Positions 20,871-30,165 of a stretch of DNA of 64,000 nucleotides are shown one piece after another (positions within the stretch are counted from its first letter, which is position 1; every line of letters starts with the position of its first letter). A program made the translations under genes and the position numbers. The DNA is from Actinotalea solisilvae (GTDB lineage Bacteria > Actinomycetota > Actinomycetes > Actinomycetales > Cellulomonadaceae): positions 78,484-142,483 of the forward strand of contig NZ_JADDKQ010000015.1 in assembly GCF_016464425.1 (NCBI RefSeq), in the 5' to 3' direction. A model generated the notes under the pieces. It had not been told where the DNA came from. It saw only the letters and a program-made list of their open reading frames with translations, and made no database searches.

Positions 20871-21668
20871 TCATCCTACTGACGGCGGCGTCTCGTCCTG
20901 GGGCGGGACCGGAACCTGGACGTCGGGGGCCGGGCGACCGCCGGGAGCGGGCGGACCCACCTCCGCGGGGCCCGCGTCGGTCCCGTGGCCTGCGGCGATC
21001 CGGGCCTTCGCGGTCGCCGCGTAGATGTCCACGTACTCCTGGCCCGAGAGGCTCATGAGCGCGTACATGATCTCGTCCGTCACCGACCGCAGGATGAACC
21101 GGTCGTTCTCCATGCCCTTGTAGCGGCTGAAGTCGAGCGGCTCGCCGATGACGATGCCGATCTGGATGGGCTTCGGGATGACGGTGCCGAGGGGCTGGGC
21201 GCGGTCGGTGTCGATCATCGCGACCGGGATCACCGGCACGCCCGACTCCAGCGCGAGGCGCGCGACGCCCGTCTTGCCGCGGTACAGGCGCCCGTCGGGG
21301 CTGCGCGTGCCCTCCGGGTAGATGCCGAAGAGGTTGCCGGACTCGAGCACCGCGAGGCCCGTGCGCAGCGCCGCCTCGCTCGCCTTGCCGCCGCCGCGGT
21401 CCACCGGGATGGTCCCGACACCGCGGAAGAAGCCCGCCTTGAGCCGGCCCTTGATGCCGGTCCCGGTGAAGTATTCGGACTTGCCGATGAACCGGATCTT
21501 CCGGGAGAGCACGAGCGGCAGCACGAACGAGTCGATCACCGCGAGGTGGTTGCTCGCGAGGATCGCGCCCCCCTCCGCGGGGACGTTCTCCAGGCCACGC
21601 ACCCACGGACGGAACATCCCGTGCAGGAGCGGTCCGGCCGCGATGTGCTTCATCAGCCAGTAGAACAA
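20871..21668 (-). CDS. plsC: 1-acyl-sn-glycerol-3-phosphate acyltransferase (PlsC family)
   Basis: A 265-residue membrane-associated acyltransferase for phosphatidic acid synthesis. The catalytic NHLAVID (NHx4D motif at about 40-46), the substrate-binding YPEGTRSPDG (block III) and VPVIPVAMI (block IV) are all present. The C-terminal about 40 residues are a Pro/Gly-rich, probably disordered tail. The start is TTG at 21668, set by a near-perfect GGAGGTGA ribosome site just upstream. Divergent from the membrane protein at 21733. Confidence 0.9.
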   Translation of the reverse strand: MFYWLMKHIAAGPLLHGMFRPWVRGLENVPAEGGAILASNHLAVIDSFVLPLVLSRKIRFIGKSEYFTGTGIKGRLKAGFFRGVGTIPVDRGGGKASEAALRTGLAVLESGNLFGIYPEGTRSPDGRLYRGKTGVARLALESGVPVIPVAMIDTDRAQPLGTVIPKPIQIGIVIGEPLDFSRYKGMENDRFILRSVTDEIMYALMSLSGQEYVDIYAATAKARIAAGHGTDAGPAEVGPPAPGGRPAPDVQVPVPPQDETPPSVG

Positions 21669-21732
21669 GCGTCACCTCCGCTGCGGCGCCCGCGCGACCC
21701 GCGCGCAGCGTCCCCACTCTAGAGTGCTCTGC

Positions 21733-22500
21733 ATGGCTGGACGTCCGCACGACGCCGACGAGCCCTCGGCGAGGCCGGGGGACGGCGACCCGCCCGTCGG
21801 CGCGACGCCGGGTCCGGCCGAGCCGCCGGCAGGCGGGCACGGGGACGACCAGCACCCCGGCGAGGAGCACGCGGCCGGCTCCGGCGAGCCCGGCCCCGAC
21901 CTCGCCGGCGACGCGGACGCCGTCGCCGCGGACGCGCCGTCGGACGCCGCGCTGCCGGCACCGCGGGCCTCCGCCGACGACGGCGACGCCGGGCCGGGGA
22001 CACCCGCGACCGGACCGCTGTCCGAGGCCGACGTCGACATCGACGCCCGGTGGCGCGCCATCGTGGCCGAGCTCGGCGACCTCGGGACGGCCCCGCCCGC
22101 CGGCCCGCCGCGGCGCAGGGCGACCGACCTGCCCCCCGAGCCGCCGTCCGCGCTCCCCCGGGCGCAGGCCCCCGGCGCGCGCACCGTGCGCCCCGCGCAG
22201 CCACCCACGCCGACGGGTCCGCGGGCGTGGTCGCCCGACCCCGACGTCGAGGAGGCCGAGGACCACTTCCAGCCGCCCGACCCGGGACCGGTGCTCGGCG
22301 GCGACCCGCTGCTCACGATGGCCTGGATCGCGACCGTCGGCGTCCCCGTGCTGCTCCTGGTCGCGGTCGTCGTCTGGCGCGACATGCCGTCGGTCGTCCT
22401 CCGCGTCGCCGGCGTCGCCTTCGTCGGCGCCATCGCCCTGCTCCTGTGGCGCATGCCGCACCGGCGCGACGACGACGCGGGGCCGGGCGCCGTGGTCTGA
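21733..22500 (+). CDS. Pro/Ala-rich protein with two C-terminal membrane helices
   Basis: A 255-residue protein. The first about 190 residues are low-complexity, acidic and Pro/Ala-rich, probably disordered and cytosolic. Two adjacent transmembrane helices near residues 198-217 and 222-240 (AWIATVGVPVLLLVAVVVW and VLRVAGVAFVGAIALLLW) end the protein with a short RRDDD tail. I do not recognise a named family, but similar proteins sit beside the glucokinase gene in other actinobacteria. The ATG at 21733 has TAGAGT at 21720-21725 seven bases upstream (leaderless); the GTG at 21724 would overlap that box. Confidence 0.75.
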   Translation: MAGRPHDADEPSARPGDGDPPVGATPGPAEPPAGGHGDDQHPGEEHAAGSGEPGPDLAGDADAVAADAPSDAALPAPRASADDGDAGPGTPATGPLSEADVDIDARWRAIVAELGDLGTAPPAGPPRRRATDLPPEPPSALPRAQAPGARTVRPAQPPTPTGPRAWSPDPDVEEAEDHFQPPDPGPVLGGDPLLTMAWIATVGVPVLLLVAVVVWRDMPSVVLRVAGVAFVGAIALLLWRMPHRRDDDAGPGAVV

Positions 22501-22532
22501 CGCCGACGAAGGCCCGCCGCCGGCGGTGCCGG

Positions 22533-23477
22533 TCAGAGGCGCGCGAGGTCCGCCGCGCCCACGATGCCCGCGTCGTTGCCCATCGCGGCGAGCTCGATGC
22601 GCGCCTCGGGCCGGAAGCCCCGGCCGGAGAGCTGGCTGAGATAGGCGGCGCGCGCCGGCTCGAGGAGCAGGTCGCCGGCCGCACCGACGCCGCCGCCGAT
22701 GACGACGAGCGCCGGGTCGAGCAGCGCGGCGACGGACGCCGACCCCTCGCCGATCCAGCGGCCCAGCTCGGCGAGGAGCTCGATCGACAGCGGGTCGCCC
22801 TCCTTGGCCGCCTGCGTCACCGAGGGGCCGCTCACCTTGTCCGGGCGGCCGTCGGCGAGCTCGACGAGCCGCGTCGCCCGGGACGGGTGGGCCGCGGCGG
22901 CGGCGCGCGCCTCGCGCACGAGCGCGCTGCCGGACGCGTACTGCTCCCAGCACCCGTGCAGGCCGCAGCCGCACTGGTGGCCCTGCGGCACGACGCGCAG
23001 GTGGCCGACCTCGGCCGCGACACCCCAGGCACCGCGCACGAGGCGTCCGCCGACGACCAGCGCGCCCCCGAGGCCCGTGCCCACGGTCAGCAGCAGCATG
23101 TCGTCGACGTCGCGCCCCACGCCGAACTGGAACTCGGCCCAGCCCGCCGCGTTGGCATCGTTCTCGACGACGATGCGGACGTCGTCGGCCACGAGCTCGG
23201 CGATGCGGTCGCGCAGGGGGTAGTCGCGCCAGGCGATGTTCGCTCCGAAGAGCGCCGTCGCGCGGTCGGAGCCGATGAAGCCCGCCGCCGCGACGCCCAG
23301 CGCGCTCACCTCGTACTGCGCGGCGAGCTCGGTGTAGAGGTCGGCGACGGCCCGGTCGATCTCGGCCGCATCGCGTGCCGCGGTCTTGCGCTTCGCCTTG
23401 GCGAGGATGACGCCGTCCTCGTCCACCACACCCGCGGCGATCTTCGTGCCGCCGATGTCCACACCGATCGCGTACAT
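22533..23477 (-). CDS. glk: ROK-family glucokinase
   Basis: A 314-residue sugar kinase of the ROK family. The ATP-binding DIGGTKIAAGVVD opens the protein, ENDANAAGWAE and GTGLGGALV are the sugar and phosphate motifs, and the ROK zinc site is complete (GHLRVVPQGHQCGCGLHGCWEQ region: His plus CxCGxxGC). It is close to Streptomyces GlkA in layout and position, so glucose is the likely substrate. The ATG has AAGGACGG upstream. A TAGCCT box at 23532-23537 (minus strand) is a plausible -10 with a leader of about 50 bases. Confidence 0.92.
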   Translation of the reverse strand: MYAIGVDIGGTKIAAGVVDEDGVILAKAKRKTAARDAAEIDRAVADLYTELAAQYEVSALGVAAAGFIGSDRATALFGANIAWRDYPLRDRIAELVADDVRIVVENDANAAGWAEFQFGVGRDVDDMLLLTVGTGLGGALVVGGRLVRGAWGVAAEVGHLRVVPQGHQCGCGLHGCWEQYASGSALVREARAAAAAHPSRATRLVELADGRPDKVSGPSVTQAAKEGDPLSIELLAELGRWIGEGSASVAALLDPALVVIGGGVGAAGDLLLEPARAAYLSQLSGRGFRPEARIELAAMGNDAGIVGAADLARL

Positions 23478-23600
23478 GTCCGTCCTTGCTGACTGGGAGT
23501 GGGGACGTGCCCGTGCCGGGCGCGTCGGTGCAGGCTACCGATCCTCACACGTTCGGATGCAGGACGACCGGACCTGCACCGCCCTCGACCGGGGAATCGA

Positions 23601-23606
23601 TAGGGT
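23601..23606 (+). promoter_or_regulatory. Candidate -10 box of the acyl-CoA ligase gene
   Basis: TAGGGT preceded by GA lies 33 bases before the ATG at 23640; transcription would start near 23613, giving a leader of about 27 bases that includes the CTGGAG ribosome site. No convincing -35 hexamer is visible. Confidence 0.4.
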
Positions 23607-23639
23607 CGTCAGCACCATCCGTCTGCCACTGGAGTCAGC

Positions 23640-25457
23640 ATGGACGAGTTCCGCTCCCCCCGCCTCGTCGAGGTGTCCCCGTCCGACAACCTCAACACCC
23701 TGCTCGCCGCACGTGTGGCCGACCGCCCCGACGCGACGCTCATCGAGCACAAGACGACGCCCGACGGCCCGTGGATCCCGATCTCCGCGCGTGAGTTCGA
23801 GGCCGAGGTCGTCGCCGTGGCGAAGGGACTGGTCGCCCGCGGGATCCAGCCGGGTGACCACGTCGGCATCATGAGCCGCACGCGCTACGAGTGGACGCTC
23901 CTCGACTTCGCCGTGTGGGCGGCGGGCGCCGTCCCCGTGCCGCTGTACGAGACCTCGTCCGCCGAGCAGATCGCCTGGATCCTCACCGACTCCGACGTGC
24001 GCCTCCTCGTGGTCGAGACGGCGGCGCTGGCCGCGACCGCGGCCGAGGTGCGCGACCAGACCCCCGCGCTCCAGGACGTGCTCGTGCTCGACGACGGTGC
24101 CGTCGCCGCGCTCACGCACGCGGGCGCGGCCGTGCCCGACGAGGAGATCGTGCGTCGGCGCGCGATCGCCCAGGGCTCCGACGTCGCGACGATCATCTAC
24201 ACGTCCGGCACCACGGGACGCCCCAAGGGCGCCGAGCTGACGCACGCGAACTTCGTCTCGCTGACCCGCAACGCCGTCGCACGGCTCGGCGAGGTGTGCC
24301 CGCCCGGGTCCCGCACCCTGCTCTTCATGCCGCTCGCCCACGTGTTCGCGCGGTTCATCGAGGTGCTCATCATCCCGGCGGGAGCGATCCTCGGTCACGC
24401 GCCCGACACCAAGACGCTCGTCGCGGACCTCGGCTCCTTCAAGCCGACCTTCATCCTGTCGGTCCCGCGCGTGTTCGAGAAGGTCTACAACTCCTCGGAG
24501 CAGAAGGCCGCGGCGGGCGGCAAGAGCGCGATCTTCCAGCGCGCTGCCAAGACGGCGATCGTCTACTCGCGCGCGCTCGACCAGAAGGGCGGCCCGAGCC
24601 CGTGGCTGCGGCTGCAGCACAAGGTCGCCGACGTCCTCGTGCTCGGGAAGATCCGCGCGGCGCTCGGCGGCGACGCGCAGTGGGCCATCTCGGGCGGCGC
24701 GCCCCTCGGCGAGCGGCTCGGGCACTTCTACCGCGGCGTCGGCCTCAACGTGCTCGAGGGCTACGGCCTCACCGAGACCACCGCGCCCGCGACCGTGAGC
24801 GTCCCCGACGCCGTGAAGATCGGCACGGTCGGCCCGCCGCTGCCCGGCCTCGCCGTCCGCGTGGCCGACGACGGCGAGATCCTCATCAAGGGCGACGGCG
24901 TCTTCGTCGGCTACCACAACAACGCCCAGGCGACCGCCGACGCGTTCGTCGACGGCTGGTTCCGCTCCGGCGACCTGGGCTCCATGGACTCCGACGGGTA
25001 CCTGCGGATCACCGGGCGCAAGAAGGAGATCATCGTCACCGCCGGCGGCAAGAACGTCGCGCCCGCGGTGCTCGAGGACCGCCTGCGCGGCCACCCGCTC
25101 GTGAGCCAGGTCGTCGTCGTCGGGGACCAGAAGCCGTTCATCGGCGCCCTCGTGACGCTCGACGCCGAGTCCCTGCCGGGGTGGCTCTCGACGCACGGCC
25201 TGCCCGAGATGGACGTCACGGCCGCGGCCACCCACCCCGACGTCCGCGCCGCGCTCGACCGTGCCGTCGAGCGCGCCAACTCGGCCGTGTCCCGCGCGGA
25301 GTCGATCCGCAAGTACACGGTCCTCACGAGCGACTTCACGGTGGCGAACGACTACCTCACGCCGTCGCTCAAGGTGAAGCGCGCCAAGGTCATCGCCGAC
25401 TTCACCGCCGAGATCGAGGCGCTGTACGCGGGCGCCGCGCAGGAGTCGCACCACTGA
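23640..25457 (+). CDS. fadD: Long-chain fatty acid-CoA ligase (AMP-forming, FadD15-like)
   Basis: A 605-residue adenylate-forming enzyme. The P-loop-like IIYTSGTTGRPKGAELTH (from about 185), the ATP/AMP motif GYGLTETTAP (about 375-384), WFRSGDLG and the C-terminal hinge GRKKEIIVTAGGKNVAP are all in order, covering the full family length. It would activate long-chain fatty acids at the membrane or in the cytosol. A CTGGAG element lies a few bases before the ATG. The gene ends at a strong bidirectional hairpin (25509-25545) facing the small Cys-rich gene. Confidence 0.93.
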   Translation: MDEFRSPRLVEVSPSDNLNTLLAARVADRPDATLIEHKTTPDGPWIPISAREFEAEVVAVAKGLVARGIQPGDHVGIMSRTRYEWTLLDFAVWAAGAVPVPLYETSSAEQIAWILTDSDVRLLVVETAALAATAAEVRDQTPALQDVLVLDDGAVAALTHAGAAVPDEEIVRRRAIAQGSDVATIIYTSGTTGRPKGAELTHANFVSLTRNAVARLGEVCPPGSRTLLFMPLAHVFARFIEVLIIPAGAILGHAPDTKTLVADLGSFKPTFILSVPRVFEKVYNSSEQKAAAGGKSAIFQRAAKTAIVYSRALDQKGGPSPWLRLQHKVADVLVLGKIRAALGGDAQWAISGGAPLGERLGHFYRGVGLNVLEGYGLTETTAPATVSVPDAVKIGTVGPPLPGLAVRVADDGEILIKGDGVFVGYHNNAQATADAFVDGWFRSGDLGSMDSDGYLRITGRKKEIIVTAGGKNVAPAVLEDRLRGHPLVSQVVVVGDQKPFIGALVTLDAESLPGWLSTHGLPEMDVTAAATHPDVRAALDRAVERANSAVSRAESIRKYTVLTSDFTVANDYLTPSLKVKRAKVIADFTAEIEALYAGAAQESHH

Positions 25458-25508
25458 GGTCCGCGGGAGCCAGCTGAGGGCGGCACGAACCGCCACGCGC
25501 GGGACCAC

Positions 25509-25545
25509 GACGGCGGTGCCGGTCACCTCGACCGGCACCGCCGTC
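25509..25545. terminator. Bidirectional hairpin terminator
   Basis: A perfect 16-bp inverted repeat (25509-25524 with 25530-25545; arm GACGGCGGTGCCGGTC) with loop ACCTC lies between two convergent genes, so it can terminate both. Confidence 0.85.
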
Positions 25546-25599
25546 GCGTGTCGTGCCTTCCAAGCCCGGGCGCGCCGGGCGCGTGCCCGCCCGACGGCG

Positions 25600-25932
25600 T
25601 CAGACCGCGCGCACCAGGCGCAGCGGGGGGACGAGTCCCTGGCCGGCGAGCACCGCGATCGCCGCGCGCTCGGCGTCGTCGAGGTCCACTCCCCCGGCAC
25701 CCGGTCGCCCGGGGGCCCCTGCCGCCGCCGCCGCCGACGACGCCGTGGCGACGGCGGGCGCGCCGCCGGACGACACGGCGGCCGACACCGACGGCACTGC
25801 TCCGTGCGCAGGGGCGTCGCGGCCGTGCGCCTCGTCGGCGGTCGCCGCGCGCACCGGGATGGTCAGGAAGGTCACCACGCAGTCGGCGCACGCGTCCCCG
25901 CGCACCGTGCAGGTCCCGCAGTCGATGATCAT
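25600..25932 (-). CDS. Small protein with two CxxC pairs (zinc-binding candidate)
   Basis: A 110-residue protein whose first 20 residues hold two CxxC pairs (C5, C8, C15, C18) in MIIDCGTCTV and DACADCVV, fitting a zinc ribbon. An Ala/Gly/Pro-rich low-complexity middle (about 40-75) and a C-terminal helix LDDAERAAIAVLAGQGLVPP follow. The N- and C-terminal pieces look conserved in actinobacteria, but I cannot assign a function. The ATG at 25932 is chosen because TAGCGT lies at 25940-25945 (minus strand), seven bases upstream. The much longer in-frame extension to 28179 is antisense to the exonuclease gene and spurious. Confidence 0.75.
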   Translation of the reverse strand: MIIDCGTCTVRGDACADCVVTFLTIPVRAATADEAHGRDAPAHGAVPSVSAAVSSGGAPAVATASSAAAAAGAPGRPGAGGVDLDDAERAAIAVLAGQGLVPPLRLVRAV

Positions 25933-26043
25933 GCCCCGGACGCTACGACCGACCTCCGACACGACCGGCCGTCCGGCACGTCCGGCCGCTCGACCGGCGT
26001 TGCGCGACCCGTCGTGTCGGTGCCCCGGCCTACCGTCCTCGCC

Positions 26044-28101
26044 ATGCACCTGGTCCCGCGCTCGACGCCCTTCGCCGGGCTGCCGGGTGCCACGGCCGTC
26101 GGCGGGCGCGGTCCCGTCCCCTCGGGGCCCGGTGTCCAGCTCACGCTCGACGCCGTCGGGACGCCGCTCGCGCAGGTGACGTTCGTGGTCGTCGACCTCG
26201 AGACCACGGGCGGCACGCCGGCGACGTCTGCCATCACCGAGATCGGCGCCGTCAAGGTGCGCGGCGGCGAGGTGCTGGGCGAGTTCCAGACCCTCGTCGA
26301 CCCCGGCGGTCCCGTGCCCGCGTTCATCGCGGCGCTCACCGGGATCACGACGTCGATGGTGCGCGGCGCGCCCCGCATCGGAGAGGTGCTGCCCAGCTTC
26401 CTGGAGTTCGCGCGCGGCTCGGTGCTGGTCGCCCACAACGCCGGGTTCGACATCGGCTTCCTCAAGGCCGCGGCGGCCGAGCACGGCTACGCGTGGCCCG
26501 CGCACCAGGTCGTCGACACCGTCGCCCTCGCGCGGCGCGCGGTGACGCGCGACGAGGTGCCCAACCACAAGCTCTCGACGCTCGCCGGGTACTTCCGTGC
26601 GACGGTCACGCCCGACCACCGCGCGCTGTCCGACGCCCGCGCGACCGTGGACGTGCTCCACGCCCTCCTCGGGCGGCTCGGCCCGCTGGGCGTCACGCAC
26701 CTCGAGGACCTGGCGACGGCGGCGGACCCGGTGCCCGCCGCGCGCCGCCGCAAGCGCCACCTCGCGGACGGGCTGCCGGACGCGCCGGGCGTCTACCAGT
26801 TCCGCGACGCGCGCGGCGAGATCCTCTACGTCGGGACCGCGACCTCGCTGCGCACCCGCGTGCGCAGCTACTTCACCGCCGCCGAGCACCGCCGCCGCAT
26901 GAACGAGATGGTCGGGCTCGCCGAGCAGGTGGTCCCGATCGTCTGCGGCACCGTGCTCGAGGCCCGGGTGCGCGAGCTCCGGCTCATCGCGGAGCACTCG
27001 CCGCGCTACAACCGCCGCTCGCGCTCTCCCGAGCGCATGCCCTGGGTCCGCCTGACGGTCGAGCCCTACCCGCGCCTGTCGGTCGTCCGCGAGGTGCGCG
27101 CCGACGGCGGCCCGCGACCGGGCGAGGCCGAGGCGCACATCGGGCCCTTCGCGAGCCGCGCGGCGGCCCAGCAGGCGCTCGACGCGCTGCACGCGACGTT
27201 CCCCGTGCGCCAGTGCACCCCGCGGCTGCCGCGGGTCGCCGACCCGGCGGCCAGCCCGTGCGCGCTGGCCGGCATGGGTCGCTGCGGCGCGCCGTGCACG
27301 GGCGGCCAGGACGAGCAGGCCTACGGCGAGGTCGTCGCGGCCGTGCGCGACGCGATGCTCGGCGACCCCGGCCCCGTCGTCCGCGTGCACGCGGCCCGGA
27401 TCGCCGCGCTGACCGCGGCCGAGCGCTTCGAGGAGGCCGCCGCCTGGCGGGACCAGCTCGCGGCGTTCCTGCGGGGGGCCGCCCGGGCCCAGCGGTCCCG
27501 CCGCGCCGCGGCGCACGCCCAGCTCGTCGCCGCACGGCCCCGCGACGGCGGCGGCTGGGAGGTCGCGGTCGTCCGCCACGGCCGCCTCTCGTCGACGACG
27601 GCGACCCCGCCGTGCGCCGACCCCCGTCCGGCGATCGGCGCGCTCGTCGCGACGGCGGAGCACGTCCCCGCACCCGTGCTGCCCGCCTCGGCCGCGCACC
27701 CCGAGGAGACCGACCTCGTCCTCGACTGGCTCGAGCAGCCCGGCGTGCGCCTCGTCGAGGTCGACGAGGGCTGGGCGTGCCCGGTGCACGGAGCGGAGGC
27801 GTTCCGCACGCCGGGAGCGACCGCCGCCGCGGTCTCGGCCGCGCAGGCGGCCGGTGACCTCGCCCGGACGACCACCGCTGCGCTCGACGCGCCCCTGCCG
27901 ACCCTGGTGCCGGCGCCCCGCACGTGGGGCGTGGCACCGCTCCGCGCCGACGACGCCGAGGGCGGGGCCGGGCCGTTCGACGAGGCGGACGCCCTCGCAC
28001 GCACCGCCGGCACGGCCGGGGCCGAGGGCTGGGCGCCGCCCCACGACGTCACGGGCCACCCCCTCGACCCGGCTACGCGGCAGCGCGGCGTGGGGGCATG
28101 A
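26044..28101 (+). CDS. DEDDh exonuclease fused to a GIY-YIG (UvrC/Cho-like) nuclease
   Basis: A 685-residue fusion. The N-terminal part (about 45-210) is a DnaQ-type 3'-5' exonuclease: Exo I VVVDLETTGG (D51, E53), Exo II VLVAHNAGFDIGFL and Exo III HRALSDARATVDVL. From about residue 240 a GIY-YIG domain follows (GVYQFRDARGEILYVGTATSLRTRV) with a UvrC N-half-like extension that includes a Cys-containing segment (residues around 400-425: SPCALAGMGRCGAPCTGG). It resembles mycobacterial Rv2191. A role in DNA repair is an inference from the two nuclease domains. The ATG has TACCGT at 26031-26036 seven bases upstream (leaderless). The C-terminal about 200 residues are less conserved. Confidence 0.88.
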   Translation: MHLVPRSTPFAGLPGATAVGGRGPVPSGPGVQLTLDAVGTPLAQVTFVVVDLETTGGTPATSAITEIGAVKVRGGEVLGEFQTLVDPGGPVPAFIAALTGITTSMVRGAPRIGEVLPSFLEFARGSVLVAHNAGFDIGFLKAAAAEHGYAWPAHQVVDTVALARRAVTRDEVPNHKLSTLAGYFRATVTPDHRALSDARATVDVLHALLGRLGPLGVTHLEDLATAADPVPAARRRKRHLADGLPDAPGVYQFRDARGEILYVGTATSLRTRVRSYFTAAEHRRRMNEMVGLAEQVVPIVCGTVLEARVRELRLIAEHSPRYNRRSRSPERMPWVRLTVEPYPRLSVVREVRADGGPRPGEAEAHIGPFASRAAAQQALDALHATFPVRQCTPRLPRVADPAASPCALAGMGRCGAPCTGGQDEQAYGEVVAAVRDAMLGDPGPVVRVHAARIAALTAAERFEEAAAWRDQLAAFLRGAARAQRSRRAAAHAQLVAARPRDGGGWEVAVVRHGRLSSTTATPPCADPRPAIGALVATAEHVPAPVLPASAAHPEETDLVLDWLEQPGVRLVEVDEGWACPVHGAEAFRTPGATAAAVSAAQAAGDLARTTTAALDAPLPTLVPAPRTWGVAPLRADDAEGGAGPFDEADALARTAGTAGAEGWAPPHDVTGHPLDPATRQRGVGA

Positions 28102-28135
28102 TGGGTCGTCACCGCACCAAGGGAGAGGCACGCGC

Positions 28136-28417
28136 ATGCTCACCGCCGTCGTCATGATCGACGCCGAACCGGCCCGCATCCCCGAGATCGCGACCGAGGT
28201 GGCGGAGGTGGCCGGCGTGAGCGAGGTCTACTCGGTCACCGGTGAGGTCGACCTCATCGCCATGGTCCGCGTGCGCGAGCACGAGCAGCTCGCCGACGTC
28301 ATCGCGGACCGCATCAGCAAGGTCGACGGCGTGCTGCGCACGCAGACCTACATCGCGTTCCGCGCGTACTCGCAGCACGACCTCGAGGCGGCGTTCGACC
28401 TCGGGCTGGGCGACTGA
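28136..28417 (+). CDS. Stand-alone Lrp/AsnC ligand-binding (RAM) domain protein
   Basis: A 93-residue protein consisting only of the RAM domain of Lrp/AsnC regulators (MLTAVVMIDAEPARIPEIA to TQTYIAFRAYS), with no helix-turn-helix. Such stand-alone RAM proteins bind amino acids or pair with full-length Lrp proteins. A GGGAGAGG ribosome site sits seven bases before the ATG. The gene follows the exonuclease fusion by 34 bases and is convergent with trpD, 18 bases away. Confidence 0.88.
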   Translation: MLTAVVMIDAEPARIPEIATEVAEVAGVSEVYSVTGEVDLIAMVRVREHEQLADVIADRISKVDGVLRTQTYIAFRAYSQHDLEAAFDLGLGD

Positions 28418-28435
28418 CGCGTCGGTCGCGCGCCG

Positions 28436-29503
28436 TCAGGACCGGCTCGAGGCCTCGACCCAGCGGCCGAGCACGGCCGCGGCGCTCCCCGAGTCGACGG
28501 ACGCCGCCGCGAGGCCCAGGCCCGCCCGCAGGCGCTCGACGAGCGTCCCGCTCCCGGTGCCCTCGAGCGTGCCGTCCGCGACGAGCGCCGCCGCGGCGTT
28601 GAGCAGGACGGTCTGCCGGACCGGCCCCTGCTCGCCCTCGAGCACGCGCCGGACGACACCCGCGTTCGACGCGGCGTCACCCCCGCGGAGGTCGCCGACG
28701 GCGATCGCGTCGAGCCCGAGCTCGCCCGTCGGGTCCAGCTCCGTGCGCTCGACCTCGCCGTCCCGCACCCACCAGACGTCGGCCCGGCCGGTCGCGGCGA
28801 GCTCGTCGAGACCCTCGTGCCCGCGGAAGACGAGCGCCGACGTCCCGCGCGCGGCGAGCACTCCCGCCATGAGGCCCGCCATCCGCGCGTCGGGCACCCC
28901 GATCGCCGCGGCGGCCGGCTGCGCCGGGTTCGTCAGCGGGCCCAGGAAGTTGAAGATCGTCGGCACGCCGAGGCCGCTGCGGGCCGTCGCGGCGTGCCGC
29001 ATGGACGGGTGGAAGACCTGCGCGAAGCAGAAGGTGATGCCCACCTCGCCCGCGAGGGCAGCGACGCGCTCGGGCGACTGGTCGAGCCGCACGCCGAGCG
29101 CCTCGAGCACGTCCGCCCCGCCGGTCGACGACGACGCGGCGCGGTTGCCGTGCTTGACGACGCGGACCCCCGCACCCGCGACCACGAGCGACGCCATGGT
29201 CGAGATGTTGACGGTGTGCATCATGTCGCCACCCGTGCCGACGATGTCGACCGCACGCCCGGGGACGCTGATGCGTCGCGCGTGCTGGAGCATCACCTCG
29301 ACGAGCGCCGTGAGCTCCTCGACCGTCTCGCCCTTCGACCGCAGCGCGACGAGGAACCCGGCCAGCTGCACCGGGCTCGCGGAGCCGCTCATCACCTGGT
29401 CCATCGCCCAGCGCGCGTCGGCCGGCTCGAGGTCGGTCCCGGCGACGAGCCGGGTGAGCAGGCGCGGCCAGGTGGTCGCGGTCGTGTCGGGCCCCGTCGT
29501 CAC
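28436..29503 (-). CDS. trpD: Anthranilate phosphoribosyltransferase
   Basis: A 355-residue enzyme transferring phosphoribose from PRPP to anthranilate in tryptophan synthesis. The PRPP/Mg motif [19 protein letters not shown], the anthranilate-binding [23 protein letters not shown] and the [20 protein letters not shown] loop are intact. No other trp gene is adjacent, as is usual in actinobacteria where trpD lies near ctaE. The start GTG at 29503 has a GGGGGACGG ribosome site. It lies 13 bases downstream of the receiver-like gene, so the two are likely co-transcribed. Confidence 0.93.
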   Translation of the reverse strand: MTTGPDTTATTWPRLLTRLVAGTDLEPADARWAMDQVMSGSASPVQLAGFLVALRSKGETVEELTALVEVMLQHARRISVPGRAVDIVGTGGDMMHTVNISTMASLVVAGAGVRVVKHGNRAASSSTGGADVLEALGVRLDQSPERVAALAGEVGITFCFAQVFHPSMRHAATARSGLGVPTIFNFLGPLTNPAQPAAAAIGVPDARMAGLMAGVLAARGTSALVFRGHEGLDELAATGRADVWWVRDGEVERTELDPTGELGLDAIAVGDLRGGDAASNAGVVRRVLEGEQGPVRQTVLLNAAAALVADGTLEGTGSGTLVERLRAGLGLAAASVDSGSAAAVLGRWVEASSRS

Positions 29504-29516
29504 ACCGTCCCCCGGG

Positions 29517-29969
29517 TCACGCCGCGCGGGCGGTGCGCAGCAGCCCGGCGACGGCCTGCTGCAGCTCGATCGGGTCCAGCGGGCGCGAGACGACGGCGTC
29601 GGGCTGCGCCCACGACGCGAGCCACGCGTCCTGAGGACGCGCGATGAGCACGAGCACCGGGGGGCACCGGTAGACCTCGTCCTTGACCTGGCGGCACAGG
29701 CCGATGCCGCCGGCCTTGCCCGCCTCGCCGTCGAGCACGAGCAGGTCGAGCCCTCCGGCGTCCACGGTCGTGATCGCCATGTCGGGCGTCGCGACCTCGA
29801 CCCACTCGACGGGCGGCAGGTCCTTGGAGATCCGGCGGCCCACGGCGAGCTTGACCTGCTCGCGGGTCTCGACGTGGTCGCTGTAGAGCAGGACGCGCAA
29901 CGTCGTCGGGGCGTCCGCGCGGTCGGCGACCTCCCACTCGTCGCCGTCGTGCTGCCCGGTCGTGGCCAT
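29517..29969 (-). CDS. Receiver-like (pseudo-response regulator) protein without output domain
   Basis: A 150-residue protein with the CheY-like pattern: strand LRVLLYSDH (residues 24-32), strand [10 protein letters not shown] with a phospho-acceptor-like D80, and the closing [13 protein letters not shown]. The acidic pair is reduced to S30-D31, and the conserved lysine of the KP motif is arginine (R129), so phosphorylation is doubtful. There is no DNA-binding domain. It is divergent from ctaE and upstream of trpD. A GAGGA lies just before the ATG. Its role is unknown; similar proteins occur beside ctaE in other actinobacteria. Confidence 0.75.
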   Translation of the reverse strand: MATTGQHDGDEWEVADRADAPTTLRVLLYSDHVETREQVKLAVGRRISKDLPPVEWVEVATPDMAITTVDAGGLDLLVLDGEAGKAGGIGLCRQVKDEVYRCPPVLVLIARPQDAWLASWAQPDAVVSRPLDPIELQQAVAGLLRTARAA

Positions 29970-30165
29970 GAGTCCTCACCCGTCCTCGCGTCGCGTGCCG
30001 CCTGGCACCACCGCATCTTGGCACGTCCTGTGCAGACGGTGCGGACGCGACGTGGAGGCACGCGCCGCCCGAGCGGCGGCGACCCGGCGGCACTGTGATC
30101 GACTCGTGTCGTGCCGACCCGGGCCTTTGGACCCATGTCCGCCGCGCGTCGGCCATAATGACGGG

